Assembly: GCF_900104115.1 (NCBI RefSeq)
Contig: NZ_FNJM01000012.1
Location: 1 to 64,000, forward strand
Length of the DNA: 64,000 nt
DNA from: Clostridium gasigenes
GTDB lineage: Bacteria > Bacillota > Clostridia > Clostridiales > Clostridiaceae
Reading direction: 5' to 3'
A program made the position numbers and the translations under genes. Numbering within the stretch: the first letter of the stretch is position 1; the number at the start of each line of letters is the position of its first letter. Below are positions 7,641 through 15,071 of the stretch, one piece after another. Below the pieces are notes generated by a model. It ran no database searches. It was not told the DNA's origin and saw only the letters and a program-made list of their open reading frames with translations.

Positions 7641-8330
7641 TTAGTTGCTGCCGTTTGGTTCCGCTACATCTGTTGGTGCAAAGGTTGATTTAGCTTCTTC
7701 AGCACCTAAATATATCTTTATATTATCAGAAGCCCAGTCCTTATAAGCTCCATTTGAAGCTTGAATTGCTTCTGCTGTAACAACTACATCAAACTTTAAA
7801 TTTTTATATTCATTCCCAGCTAATGGACTAAGCTTTACTGAGTCTAATAATGTATTGGTATAGCTTCCTGTAGCAACTTTTCCAATGTAATAATATTTGT
7901 CGTCAGTACTATCTAGAACCCAAGTTCCTTGTGTACCATCAGTAGAAATGTTTTTAGTCTTTAATTCTACTAACTTATTATCTAATGTATATTCAGTTCC
8001 ACCTACAGTTACTTTAGTAACTTCTGTTCCAGTTGCATCTTTCCAAACTATTTTAAAGTCAACTCTTATAAATTCATCGTAGCTGGATGTATTTTTAGAT
8101 TGAACATCTTTATTAATCTCTGTTCCTGGTGTTATGGTTTTAGCATCTTCAAGTTTAAATTCTTCTTGAACCTTTACTCCAGAGTTTGGATTATTTGAAT
8201 CGTCAGTTATCCCAGTACTAAATGGATTTGTTACAGAGTCGCTTGCAGTAAACCCTGCAAAAGTCCCACCTATAATAGATATTGCTAGTGCACCTGTAAT
8301 TAATATTGCTGCTGTTTTTTTCTTATTCAT
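7641..8330 (-). CDS. BsaA/TasA/CalY-like SipW-dependent fibre subunit
   Basis: 229 residues from the ATG at 8330, six bases after GGGAGGG; a TTG at 8345 lies upstream of that site. The signal peptide is of the SipW-cognate type: MNKKKTAAILITGALAISII, then GGTFAGFTASDS. The mature part is beta-rich and polar with YKDWASDNIKIYLGAEE near the end, matching the camelysin/TasA superfamily, which includes the clostridial biofilm antigen BsaA. These proteins form extracellular matrix fibres after cleavage by SipW. The gene follows sipW with an 8-base overlap of coding and leader sequence. It is the most likely major subunit of the locus. I leave the symbol blank because BsaA orthology is not proven. 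Confidence 0.85.
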   Translation of the reverse strand: MNKKKTAAILITGALAISIIGGTFAGFTASDSVTNPFSTGITDDSNNPNSGVKVQEEFKLEDAKTITPGTEINKDVQSKNTSSYDEFIRVDFKIVWKDATGTEVTKVTVGGTEYTLDNKLVELKTKNISTDGTQGTWVLDSTDDKYYYIGKVATGSYTNTLLDSVKLSPLAGNEYKNLKFDVVVTAEAIQASNGAYKDWASDNIKIYLGAEEAKSTFAPTDVAEPNGSN

Positions 8331-8847
8331 TTTTTGCCCTCCCAAATTTTAATTTATATTTAATTACATAAACCACTAAAATTAATAAACTTAGTATTAG
8401 GATTGATGTAAACAAATTACTTTTTATATACTCTATTAGTAATCCAACATAAGGGATACTAAATTCAACTTTACCAACTATTTGATTTTGTGTAACTAAT
8501 TTTGGATCCTCTACTTTATTGTTATCACCCTTAGTTACATAGGTGACTTTATCAAGTTCGTTAATTTTAATTATTCTGTGAGTGGTATTACTACTTTCAC
8601 TTGTAGGTTTAAATGTAATTATATCTCCAACTTTTACATCAGCTCTTTTTATGGCGATTATTGTTCCTTTATTCAAGGTTGGGGTCATACTTTCTGATAA
8701 AACAGTATAAAATTTATATCCTAATATAGAGGTTTCTTTTCCTTTTTTATTATTTACTATTGAAAAAATTAGCATAAGGCTAAAAGTTATAATGAAACTA
8801 TAAAAAAGTATGTTTGTTAAAACATTAAAAAATTTATTCTTTTTCAT
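8323..8847 (-). CDS. sipW: Signal peptidase I, SipW type
   Basis: 174 residues with membrane segments at about 12-30 and 147-165. It is an ER-type signal peptidase with a Ser-His pair: Ser53 in SESMTPT and His90 in NTTHRI, in place of the usual Ser-Lys dyad. GDIITF and KGDNNKVEDP complete the family boxes. In Bacillus, SipW processes TasA and TapA specifically; here its likely substrates are the two BsaA-like proteins on either side. The order substrate, peptidase, substrate, all within ~1.8 kb, supports one dedicated secretion unit. Confidence 0.92.
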   Translation of the reverse strand: MKKNKFFNVLTNILFYSFIITFSLMLIFSIVNNKKGKETSILGYKFYTVLSESMTPTLNKGTIIAIKRADVKVGDIITFKPTSESSNTTHRIIKINELDKVTYVTKGDNNKVEDPKLVTQNQIVGKVEFSIPYVGLLIEYIKSNLFTSILILSLLILVVYVIKYKLKFGRAKNE

Positions 8848-8852
8848 TCATA

Positions 8853-9458
8853 CTACCTAATACACAAATTATTTAAAATAGATTTTATAGTAGGGTTATT
8901 TATATTTGCCCATGTCTCTACATAGGCATCCTTTGAGGCTTGAACACATTCTGATTTCACATCAATAGTAAGATTATTTCCTCTATACATCTCAGCTATA
9001 TTTTCATCTACTATATTAAGTTCAACTCCAGCTAATAGTGGAAGTGTACTATCACCAGTTTTTATAATGGAATTATAGTAATAATATCCATCATCTCCAT
9101 AAATCCAACCTGTATCTGTATTCAAATTCTCGAATTTAAGCTTAACTATGTTGCTACTTGCATCTAATGCTACTGCGTTTCCATTTTTATCTTCCCATCT
9201 TGGGGTAATATTTACTCTAAGTAACACATCTGTATTACTTAAGTTTTTTATAGACACTTCCTTTTCCTTAAATAATCCTGACCAATTATCTTCAGTAGTA
9301 AATTTCTCTTCAATTTCAATATTAACGTCAGAAACAACAAAATTATTAGTTGCTGTATCCTTTGAATTAAAACCGAAGCTTTCTGCTTGTGTATAAACTG
9401 TTGATGTAATTACAAGAACAATTACTGTGCTAATTATTAATATTTTTTTAAATCGCAT
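8853..9458 (-). CDS. Second BsaA/TasA-like SipW-dependent protein
   Basis: 201 residues from the ATG at 9458 (GAAAGGAG, 6-base spacing; a TTG at 9464 is too close to that site). Signal peptide MRFKKILIISTVIVLVITST followed by TQAESFGFNSKD. It shares the general plan of its neighbour: DTGWIYGDDGYYYYN aligns with the partner's WVLDSTDDKYYYIGK, and both have a LLAGVEL / LSPLAGNEYK region and an ECVQASKDAY / EAIQASNGAY block. It ends in a Cys-containing tail, NNLCIR. It is the first gene of the operon and may be a minor or initiating subunit, as TapA is for TasA; that is inference. Confidence 0.8.
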   Translation of the reverse strand: MRFKKILIISTVIVLVITSTVYTQAESFGFNSKDTATNNFVVSDVNIEIEEKFTTEDNWSGLFKEKEVSIKNLSNTDVLLRVNITPRWEDKNGNAVALDASSNIVKLKFENLNTDTGWIYGDDGYYYYNSIIKTGDSTLPLLAGVELNIVDENIAEMYRGNNLTIDVKSECVQASKDAYVETWANINNPTIKSILNNLCIR

Positions 9459-9598
9459 AGTCAACTCCTTTCATAAAACAAAAAAGATTAGTATTTTTTT
9501 ATTACATAGAATTAAAAATATTGTTTTGTAGTTTTTCGCATTTATATATACTATTAATGTACAAAAAGAAACGTTACAGAAATTATAAGTATAAATAG

Positions 9599-9723
9599 TC
9601 AGATTCTGGTCTGTTTTGAGAGGTGATCCATGACCACAGCCTTTATATAGCTAACTATGCTAAGGTTGTGAATATTTGGGTAGCATAAAATATCCTCAGA
9701 ATAGTTGATTTGTTATTTTATTT
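9599..9723. repeat. Dispersed structured element, copy 1 (~125 bp)
   Basis: Begins TCAGATTCTGGT and ends AAAATATCCTCAGAATAGTTGA then TTATTTTATTT. A second copy at 33905-34030 has the same ends but a different centre. The ends pair with each other (ATTCTG with CAGAAT), and the centre forms an imperfect hairpin (CACAGCCTT with AAGGTTGTG). It lies between the divergent fibre operon and the DUF2812 gene. No open frame. It could be a mobile palindromic element or a structured RNA. Confidence 0.6.
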
Positions 9724-9782
9724 CGGTTCCCTTATTATGATGAAATTCAAAGTGTTTATGTTAAGTTATAGAAATGAAAATA

Positions 9783-9838
9783 TTGATAATATCGATTATC
9801 GATATTATAATTTAATTAAAGATATCGATACTCGATAT
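9783..9838 (+). promoter_or_regulatory. Promoter with two palindromic operators (probable PadR sites)
   Basis: TTGATA (9783-9788), a 17-base spacer and TATAAT (9806-9811) form a near-ideal sigma-A promoter for the DUF2812 gene. A 23-bp palindrome centred on 9797 (core AATATCGATTATCGATATT) fills the spacer. A second palindrome (ATATCGA-TAC-TCGATAT, 9822-9838) lies just past the expected start of transcription, 33 bp centre to centre, about three helical turns. A dimeric repressor bound here would block transcription; the PadR protein encoded in the same operon is the obvious candidate. Confidence 0.75.
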
Positions 9839-9876
9839 TAGTGAGAAATAGAAAATGTTTTTTGGGGGAGAGTTTT

Positions 9877-11187
9877 ATGATAATAATAAATACTAAATGG
9901 GTTTTATTTAATTTTTTGCCATATGAATACAAGGCTTTAGAAAAATATTTAGAGGATATGGCTTTAAAGGGATGGAAATTACAGAATATAAAAGGACTAA
10001 TATTAAAATTTAAAAGAGTAGATCCTAAAATAATAAAATATTCAGTGGATATAATGGATAAGGTATCATTTTTTGATGGAAGAAATAGTGATAGAGCATT
10101 AGAATATAGAGAATATTGCAGTGTTGCAGGTTGGGATTTTATTTGCGAAAGAGAAAAAATACAAGTTTATTGTAGTGAAAATGAAATAGAAAGTATACCT
10201 ATTCATACTGAGGAAGAGGAGAAGTTTAATTGTATATTTAAAGCATCTTTAAAATATGTTCTTTTAAATTTATTTACTATTACAATACTTTTATTTGGTC
10301 AATATATGGCAACTATAGGCAGTTTTGATGCAAATTTCTTAGCAAGTAATTTGCAATTATTTACATTGATGCTGTATAGCATGTTTGTAATACATGAGAG
10401 TATAGGATTTATTAACTTTATTATTTGGATGCTTAAAGGACGAGGAAGTTTAAAAAGAGAAGAAGCTGTATCTTATAATTATTTAAAAGTGATAAAAATT
10501 AAAAGGATTATATATAAATTAATGTTACTTCCGCTTTTATTACTAATAGTATCTATGACAATGATGGGAGAGGTGTTTGTATTTAAAATTCTTGTATTAA
10601 ATTTATTAATAATAGGTGCAATAGCAACAGTGATGAATTTTGTAAGCAAAACTAAATATAAATATAAGAAAAAGAGAATAATTAATATTATAAGTTATGT
10701 TGTTATTATTATACTTAGCGTTGTAATAATGAACGGATTAATTTTTAGTGAAATTTTTTCGGGGAATAGAGAAAATGAAATAAAAAAAGATAATTATATT
10801 TTAACTCTAAGGGATTTTAATGATGAAGCTATAGATAAAGATAGTATATATATAAATGAGAATAATGGTATTTTAGCATCAAAATTATATTACTATAATA
10901 AAGGAAAAAATACAGAGTTATCTTATGAATTATTCCAAAGTAAATATAAGTGGGCAGTAAAGTATGATTTTAATAAGATGATGAATAGTGTGAAGAAAAT
11001 TAATATAAAGTATATTGAGAAAGAAACTGATTTGCCAGATGATATAAAGGTATATATGAATGAACGTGGCCATATTTATCTTATGGTTTCATCTAATAAA
11101 CTTATTCAAATTAGTAATTGGGATAAGAACTTAAGTGAAGATGAATTATTTAATAAGGTATATGAAAAAGTATTTATGAATAATTGA
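9877..11187 (+). CDS. DUF2812 membrane protein
   Basis: 436 residues from the ATG at 9877, preceded by GGGGGAGAG; the GTG at 9841 has no ribosome site. The first ~120 residues match DUF2812 (KYLEDMALKGWKLQNIKG, DPKIIKYSVDI, AGWDFICEREKIQVY). Then come about five membrane segments between ~135 and ~300, and an extracellular-type C-terminal domain. DUF2812 proteins are of unknown function and are typically encoded beside PadR regulators, as here (PadR at 11206, 18 bp downstream). The operon promoter carries two palindromes, suggesting PadR autoregulation. A response to membrane-active compounds is plausible for PadR-membrane protein pairs but not shown. Confidence 0.75.
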   Translation: MIIINTKWVLFNFLPYEYKALEKYLEDMALKGWKLQNIKGLILKFKRVDPKIIKYSVDIMDKVSFFDGRNSDRALEYREYCSVAGWDFICEREKIQVYCSENEIESIPIHTEEEEKFNCIFKASLKYVLLNLFTITILLFGQYMATIGSFDANFLASNLQLFTLMLYSMFVIHESIGFINFIIWMLKGRGSLKREEAVSYNYLKVIKIKRIIYKLMLLPLLLLIVSMTMMGEVFVFKILVLNLLIIGAIATVMNFVSKTKYKYKKKRIINIISYVVIIILSVVIMNGLIFSEIFSGNRENEIKKDNYILTLRDFNDEAIDKDSIYINENNGILASKLYYYNKGKNTELSYELFQSKYKWAVKYDFNKMMNSVKKINIKYIEKETDLPDDIKVYMNERGHIYLMVSSNKLIQISNWDKNLSEDELFNKVYEKVFMNN

Positions 11188-11205
11188 CATTGGAGGTGAT
11201 ATTAA

Positions 11206-11526
11206 ATGGCAAGGGAGCAATTTCAAAACTTAACTGAGCCAATGTATTATATACTAATGTCATTGCTAGAGGAAAACTGTGGTGTAGATATTATGTCTAG
11301 TGTAGATGAAATTTCCAATGGTCGTGTAAGGGTAGGGCCTGGAACCTTATATGCTTTGCTTGGTAAGTTTGAAAAAGAAAATATGATAAAAGAAACAGAA
11401 GTTCAAGGTAGAAAAAGAAGTTATATAATAACAGAAAAAGGAAAAGCAATATTGCTAGAAGAATATAGAAGATTAATTTCCATGGCAAGTGATGGGGAAA
11501 AATATATTGGGGGAGAATTATTATGA
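11206..11526 (+). CDS. PadR-family transcriptional regulator
   Basis: 106 residues, start ATG at 11206 with GGAGGTGAT. The winged-helix core is clear: EPMYYILMSLLEENCGVDIM, VGPGTLYALLGKFEKENMI and RKRSYIITEKGKAIL. The short C-terminal helix makes it a subfamily-2 PadR. PadR proteins are dimeric repressors released by small molecules. It follows the DUF2812 gene by 18 bp and probably binds the palindromes at 9786-9838, controlling both genes. The usual order in clostridia is regulator first; here it is second. Confidence 0.88.
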   Translation: MAREQFQNLTEPMYYILMSLLEENCGVDIMSSVDEISNGRVRVGPGTLYALLGKFEKENMIKETEVQGRKRSYIITEKGKAILLEEYRRLISMASDGEKYIGGELL

Positions 11527-11634
11527 GTAAAAATACAAATTTATTATTAATTTCATAGCATTATAATTTGTATATTGGATAAAATAAAAAGGAAATATTA
11601 TGGTCGAATTTTTATTTTAGGAGGTATTAATGCT

Positions 11635-11739
11635 ATGAGCGAAAAACAGGATTCTTCTTGCGGAAGTCAACAAGAAAAGGAGAAAAAAGTTAATAATTCT
11701 CCAGCTAAACATACAAAAAAGACACATAAAAAAGATTGA
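11635..11739 (+). CDS. Small Lys/Ser-rich hypothetical protein, 34 aa
   Basis: ATG at 11635 with TAGGAGG at 11618-11624. The peptide begins MSEKQDSSCGSQQEKEKK and ends THKKD; it has one cysteine and no hydrophobic segment. It is framed by a good ribosome site and a strong terminator at 11768, so it is probably a real transcript end product. Function unknown. Confidence 0.5.
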   Translation: MSEKQDSSCGSQQEKEKKVNNSPAKHTKKTHKKD

Positions 11740-11767
11740 AGAACTAAAATTGTATAATAGGTTAATG

Positions 11768-11797
11768 AAAAGGAGTTATTTTTTTATAACTCCTTTT
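11768..11797 (+). terminator. Rho-independent terminator
   Basis: AAAAGGAGTTAT, a loop of T residues, then ATAACTCCTTTT: a perfect 12-bp stem. It ends the PadR/microprotein transcript. Confidence 0.75.
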
Positions 11798-11825
11798 CAT
11801 TATATTTAAAAGTTTATTTTATATA

Positions 11826-11939
11826 TTGACTAATACCTGGAAAGAGAATATTATAAAAATATAATAATTATAAAAATATAACAATAATCACAAATATCTA
11901 ATAATTATCATTAATTATTAGAGCTGATAAATGTATAAT
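11826..11939 (+). promoter_or_regulatory. Promoter region with tandem repeat and palindrome, upstream of ABC transporter
   Basis: TTGACT (11826), 17 bases, TATTAT (11849) form a promoter-like pair. Two tandem 17-bp units (ATTATAAAAATATAATA, then the same with ACA at its end) occupy 11850-11883. A perfect inverted repeat follows at 11898-11921: CTAATAATTA, TCAT, TAATTATTAG. A second TATAAT lies at 11934. The palindrome would cover the -35 region of that downstream promoter, as expected for a repressor site. The regulator is not identified; the sequence is unlike the PadR palindromes. Confidence 0.5.
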
Positions 11940-11968
11940 ATAATTTAAAATTAATAAGGAGGACAAAA

Positions 11969-13129
11969 ATGAAATTATCATTTAAGATAGCATATAGATT
12001 TTTAAAAAATAATAAAGGACAAACCCTTTTAATAGCTTTAGCCATAGGACTTGGGATAAGTATTCAAATATTTTTAGGATTATTAATCCAAAATCTACAA
12101 AATGATTTGGTTAAAAACACTATAGGGGGAACTTCTCATATTACAATAAAAAGTGAGGATAATACATTAATTGAAAATGGAAGCGAGTTAAAAAAGAATG
12201 TAGCTGAAACTGATAGCAGAATAGTTACAGCCATAGAGACATTGGATCAACCGGGGTTAATTTCAAAGGATGATAAAAGTATTGCGGTTATACTTAGGGG
12301 GTTTAATCTAAATGAGGGAGAAAAAATCTATAAGTTTAATGACAAGTTAATAAGCGGAAACTTACCATCAAATGTTAATGAAATAATAATTGGAAAGTTA
12401 TTAGCACAGCAATTAGAAATAGAAAGTGGTGATGAAGTAAATCTTTTAACATCTAAAAAGGATGTTATAAATGTAAAAGTTACAGGGATAATTGACTTAA
12501 AGGTGGAAGCTTTGAATAAAAGCTATGTTGTCACAGATTTAAATACAATAAGAAGCATTTATGGATTAGGAAATGATACTATTACTTCTGTTGAAACACA
12601 AGTTGGAAATTCAAATATTTTTGATGTAGAGGAAATTTCAAATAAAATTGAGGCTACAGTTGGTGAAAAATATATTACTCCAAATTGGATCGAAGTAAAT
12701 GAAAGTTTGTTAACTGGTTTAAAGGGACAATCAGCATCAAGCTATACAATTCAAGTATTTGTAGTTTTATCTGTAATTGTTGCAATAGCTAGTATATTAG
12801 CTATTACAGTAATGCAAAAAACAAAACAAATTGGTATATTAAAAGCTATGGGAATTACAGATAGGCAAGCATCTAGAATTTTCATTATTCAAGGAGGATT
12901 ACTTGGAATTATTGGAGCTATATTTGGATTGGTTATTGGGATAGGTTTATTTAAAACCTTCACAGTATTTGTTAAGAATAGTGATGGAAGTTCATTAATA
13001 TCAGGAAGCATAAATATTAATTTTGTAATATTATCTTTAGTTATTGCAATTGTGGCGTGTATTATATCTTCAATAATACCGGCAAGAAAATCATTGAAAT
13101 TAAATCCAGTTGAAGCAATAAAGTTATAG
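11969..13129 (+). CDS. ABC transporter permease, FtsX/MacB/LolC type
   Basis: 386 residues with AAGGAGGAC before the ATG. One membrane helix near the N-terminus (about 18-38), a large extracytoplasmic MacB-type domain (about 40-255, with NEIIIGKLLAQQLEIESGDEV), then three C-terminal helices in an FtsX domain carrying QKTKQIGILKAMGITDRQA. This is the four-helix layout of LolC/MacB-type mechanotransmission permeases. Gram-positive members usually expel peptides, antibiotics or lipids. The ATPase gene follows after 9 bases and no separate membrane-fusion protein is seen, so the permease may act as a homodimer. Substrate unknown. Confidence 0.85.
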   Translation: MKLSFKIAYRFLKNNKGQTLLIALAIGLGISIQIFLGLLIQNLQNDLVKNTIGGTSHITIKSEDNTLIENGSELKKNVAETDSRIVTAIETLDQPGLISKDDKSIAVILRGFNLNEGEKIYKFNDKLISGNLPSNVNEIIIGKLLAQQLEIESGDEVNLLTSKKDVINVKVTGIIDLKVEALNKSYVVTDLNTIRSIYGLGNDTITSVETQVGNSNIFDVEEISNKIEATVGEKYITPNWIEVNESLLTGLKGQSASSYTIQVFVVLSVIVAIASILAITVMQKTKQIGILKAMGITDRQASRIFIIQGGLLGIIGAIFGLVIGIGLFKTFTVFVKNSDGSSLISGSININFVILSLVIAIVACIISSIIPARKSLKLNPVEAIKL

Positions 13130-13138
13130 GAGGATATT

Positions 13139-13810
13139 ATGATTATTAAGTTAGAGAGTGTTAAAAAAATATATGGTGAAACAATTAAAAATACAGTTCT
13201 TAAAGGTATAAACCTTGAAATAGAAAAAGGTACATTTAATGCAATTATTGGGCAAAGTGGAAGTGGTAAAAGTACACTGTTAAATATAATGGGTACATTA
13301 GATAAGGAAAGTGAAGGCGAAGTTTATATTAATGGTGTTAGTACAAAATCACTTTCCAAAAATGATATTTCAGCATTAAGAAATAAGGAAATAGGATTTA
13401 TATTTCAATTTCATCATTTGCTACCTGAGTTTAATGCTATAGAAAATATTATGATGCCAGCACTTATTGAGGGTGTTAAGGATGCAAAGACAATTAGTAA
13501 AAGGGCAGAATTTCTTTTGGATAAAGTTGGATTATTAAAATTAAAAAACAATATGGCATTGAACCTGTCAGGTGGACAACAACAAAGAGTTGCTATAGCG
13601 AGAGCTCTTATGAATAGTCCAGAAATAATATTAGCCGATGAGCCAACGGGAAATTTAGATTCGGATACAACCATGGAAATATATAATCTTTTGAGAGAAA
13701 TAAATAAAGAATTTGGGACAACTTTTATAATTATTACACATGATAATAGAATTGCAAGCTTAGCTGATAGAATTATTGAAATAGAGAATGGCGAGATTGC
13801 AAAGGACTAA
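13139..13810 (+). CDS. ABC transporter ATP-binding protein, LolD/MacB type
   Basis: 223 residues. Walker A GQSGSGKST (about 39-47), Q-loop in FQFHHLLPEF, signature LSGGQQQRVAIARAL, Walker B IILADEPTGNLDSDT and the switch His in IITHD are all present, so it is an active ATPase. DEPTGNLD is typical of the MacB/LolD/FtsE subgroup and fits the FtsX-type permease encoded immediately upstream. The ribosome site GGAGG overlaps the permease stop. Confidence 0.9.
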   Translation: MIIKLESVKKIYGETIKNTVLKGINLEIEKGTFNAIIGQSGSGKSTLLNIMGTLDKESEGEVYINGVSTKSLSKNDISALRNKEIGFIFQFHHLLPEFNAIENIMMPALIEGVKDAKTISKRAEFLLDKVGLLKLKNNMALNLSGGQQQRVAIARALMNSPEIILADEPTGNLDSDTTMEIYNLLREINKEFGTTFIIITHDNRIASLADRIIEIENGEIAKD

Positions 13811-13903
13811 GTTAATGAATATAGTAATCTACGTTGAATAGTATTTGAAATAGCTTGTATATGTCCTCTTTTTTAGTTAAAATTGTAATTTGGAGGTGGT
13901 TAT

Positions 13904-14614
13904 ATGAGCGGTAATAAAAAAAATGTTTTTTTATTGACTTTATTAACAACATTATTAATAAGCATAGTTTTGATTTCTTGTAGTCCACAAAAGGGAAAAC
14001 AGTTAAACGTGTCTCCAAAGGGAACAGAAGTTAATGCCGATGAGGCTCTTAATCTTTTAAAAGATGGAAATAAGCGGTTTGTAGATGGAAAAGAAAAAAA
14101 TACTGATTTAACAGAAGAGACAAAAAGTGATTTGTTTGAAGATGGGCAATATCCTTATGCTGTAATTATAAGTTGCTCAGATTCAAGAGTACCACCAGAA
14201 CTATTATTTAATGAGGGATTTGGAAATATATTTGTTATAAGAAATGCAGGGAATGTAGTGGATCAAATTTCACTAGGAAGTATAGAATATGGTGTTGAGC
14301 ATTTAGGTGCACCATTAATTATGGTTCTTGGTCATGAAAAATGTGGTGCAGTGAAAGCCACTATTGATGGTGGAGATTTTAGTGAAAACATTGGAGCTAT
14401 TGCAAAAGAAATAACGCCTGCCTATAATAGTGCTAAGATAAATATTAAAGATAATAAATTAATATACAGTAATACTGAAGATGAAAATATTAAGCAGAGT
14501 GTTAATGAAATTAAGAATAGTGAAGTGATAAAACATTTATTAGAGGAAAATAAAGTGAAAGTAGTTGGGGCAAAGTATTCATTAGAAACAGGTAAGGTAA
14601 TAGTTTCTGAATAA
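13904..14614 (+). CDS. Beta-class carbonic anhydrase, predicted lipoprotein
   Basis: 236 residues with GGAGGTGG before the ATG. Residues 1-25 form a lipoprotein signal ending LISC with Cys26. The zinc ligands of beta-carbonic anhydrases are visible: Cys91 in ISCSDSR (with Asp93-Arg95), His144 and Cys147 in LGHEKCGAV. These enzymes interconvert CO2 and bicarbonate, and most are cytoplasmic. The lipobox instead places this one outside the membrane, where it could trap or hydrate CO2 made by the cell. Length and motifs are complete. It has its own terminator. Confidence 0.88.
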   Translation: MSGNKKNVFLLTLLTTLLISIVLISCSPQKGKQLNVSPKGTEVNADEALNLLKDGNKRFVDGKEKNTDLTEETKSDLFEDGQYPYAVIISCSDSRVPPELLFNEGFGNIFVIRNAGNVVDQISLGSIEYGVEHLGAPLIMVLGHEKCGAVKATIDGGDFSENIGAIAKEITPAYNSAKINIKDNKLIYSNTEDENIKQSVNEIKNSEVIKHLLEENKVKVVGAKYSLETGKVIVSE

Positions 14615-14626
14615 TGCTTCTAAAAG

Positions 14627-14656
14627 AAGTAGCCAGTTTAAAACTGGCTACTTTTT
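14627..14656 (+). terminator. Rho-independent terminator
   Basis: GTAGCCAGTTT and AAACTGGCTAC form a perfect stem followed by TTTTT, 13 bases after the carbonic anhydrase stop. Confidence 0.85.
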
Positions 14657-14723
14657 AGGTGGAGTAACTATTACTCCGAGTTAATCTTTTGGACCTATTA
14701 TAATTTAAGTAAAGACTAGTTGT

Positions 14724-14885
14724 TTAAAGAATTTTAGTGCTTTTGTGTCCACAATGATCACATTTATAATTAACTTTTGCATCTTTAAGAGTATCATATG
14801 TATAGTCATATTGTTTCATTATTTCATCACATATAGGACATATTAATTCCTTAGATTTATTTTTTATATCATTATTTGATTTCAT
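14724..14885 (-). CDS. Zinc-ribbon-like microprotein, 53 aa
   Basis: Reverse-strand frame starting at ATG 14885 with AAAGGAG nine bases upstream. The sequence contains two CxxC knuckles, LICPICDE and YKCDHCGHKS, about 24 residues apart, a standard zinc-ribbon spacing. Such small ribbons often bind RNA or DNA or are parts of larger complexes. It is convergent with the carbonic anhydrase gene. Confidence 0.7.
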   Translation of the reverse strand: MKSNNDIKNKSKELICPICDEIMKQYDYTYDTLKDAKVNYKCDHCGHKSTKIL

Positions 14886-14992
14886 TTATAGTATCTCCTT
14901 TAGTATAATGTATTTAATATATATTATAATCTATTAAACATTTGTATGCTTGTAAATATAAAGTAGAAGGAAATATTAATTATATTGTTGCA

Positions 14993-15035
14993 TTAGTATA
15001 TAATTAATACTAAAATCTAATAAGTAAATTAGATT
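14993..15035. promoter_or_regulatory. Two adjacent inverted repeats upstream of the flavoprotein gene
   Basis: TTAGTAT, 7 bases, ATACTAA (14993-15013) is followed immediately by AATCTAAT, 6 bases, ATTAGATT (15014-15035). TATAAT at 14999 lies inside the first. Both are perfect and lie 37-80 bases before the start codon, so they may be operators. Confidence 0.4.
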
Positions 15036-15071
15036 ATTATAAATATAAACAATTAAAAGAAGGTGAAACAA

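Noticed and set aside
9459-9598. Sigma-A promoter for the fibre operon on the minus strand
   Set aside because: A TATAAT is present (9587-9582) but no acceptable -35 at the right distance; another sigma factor or an activator may be used, so no promoter is called.
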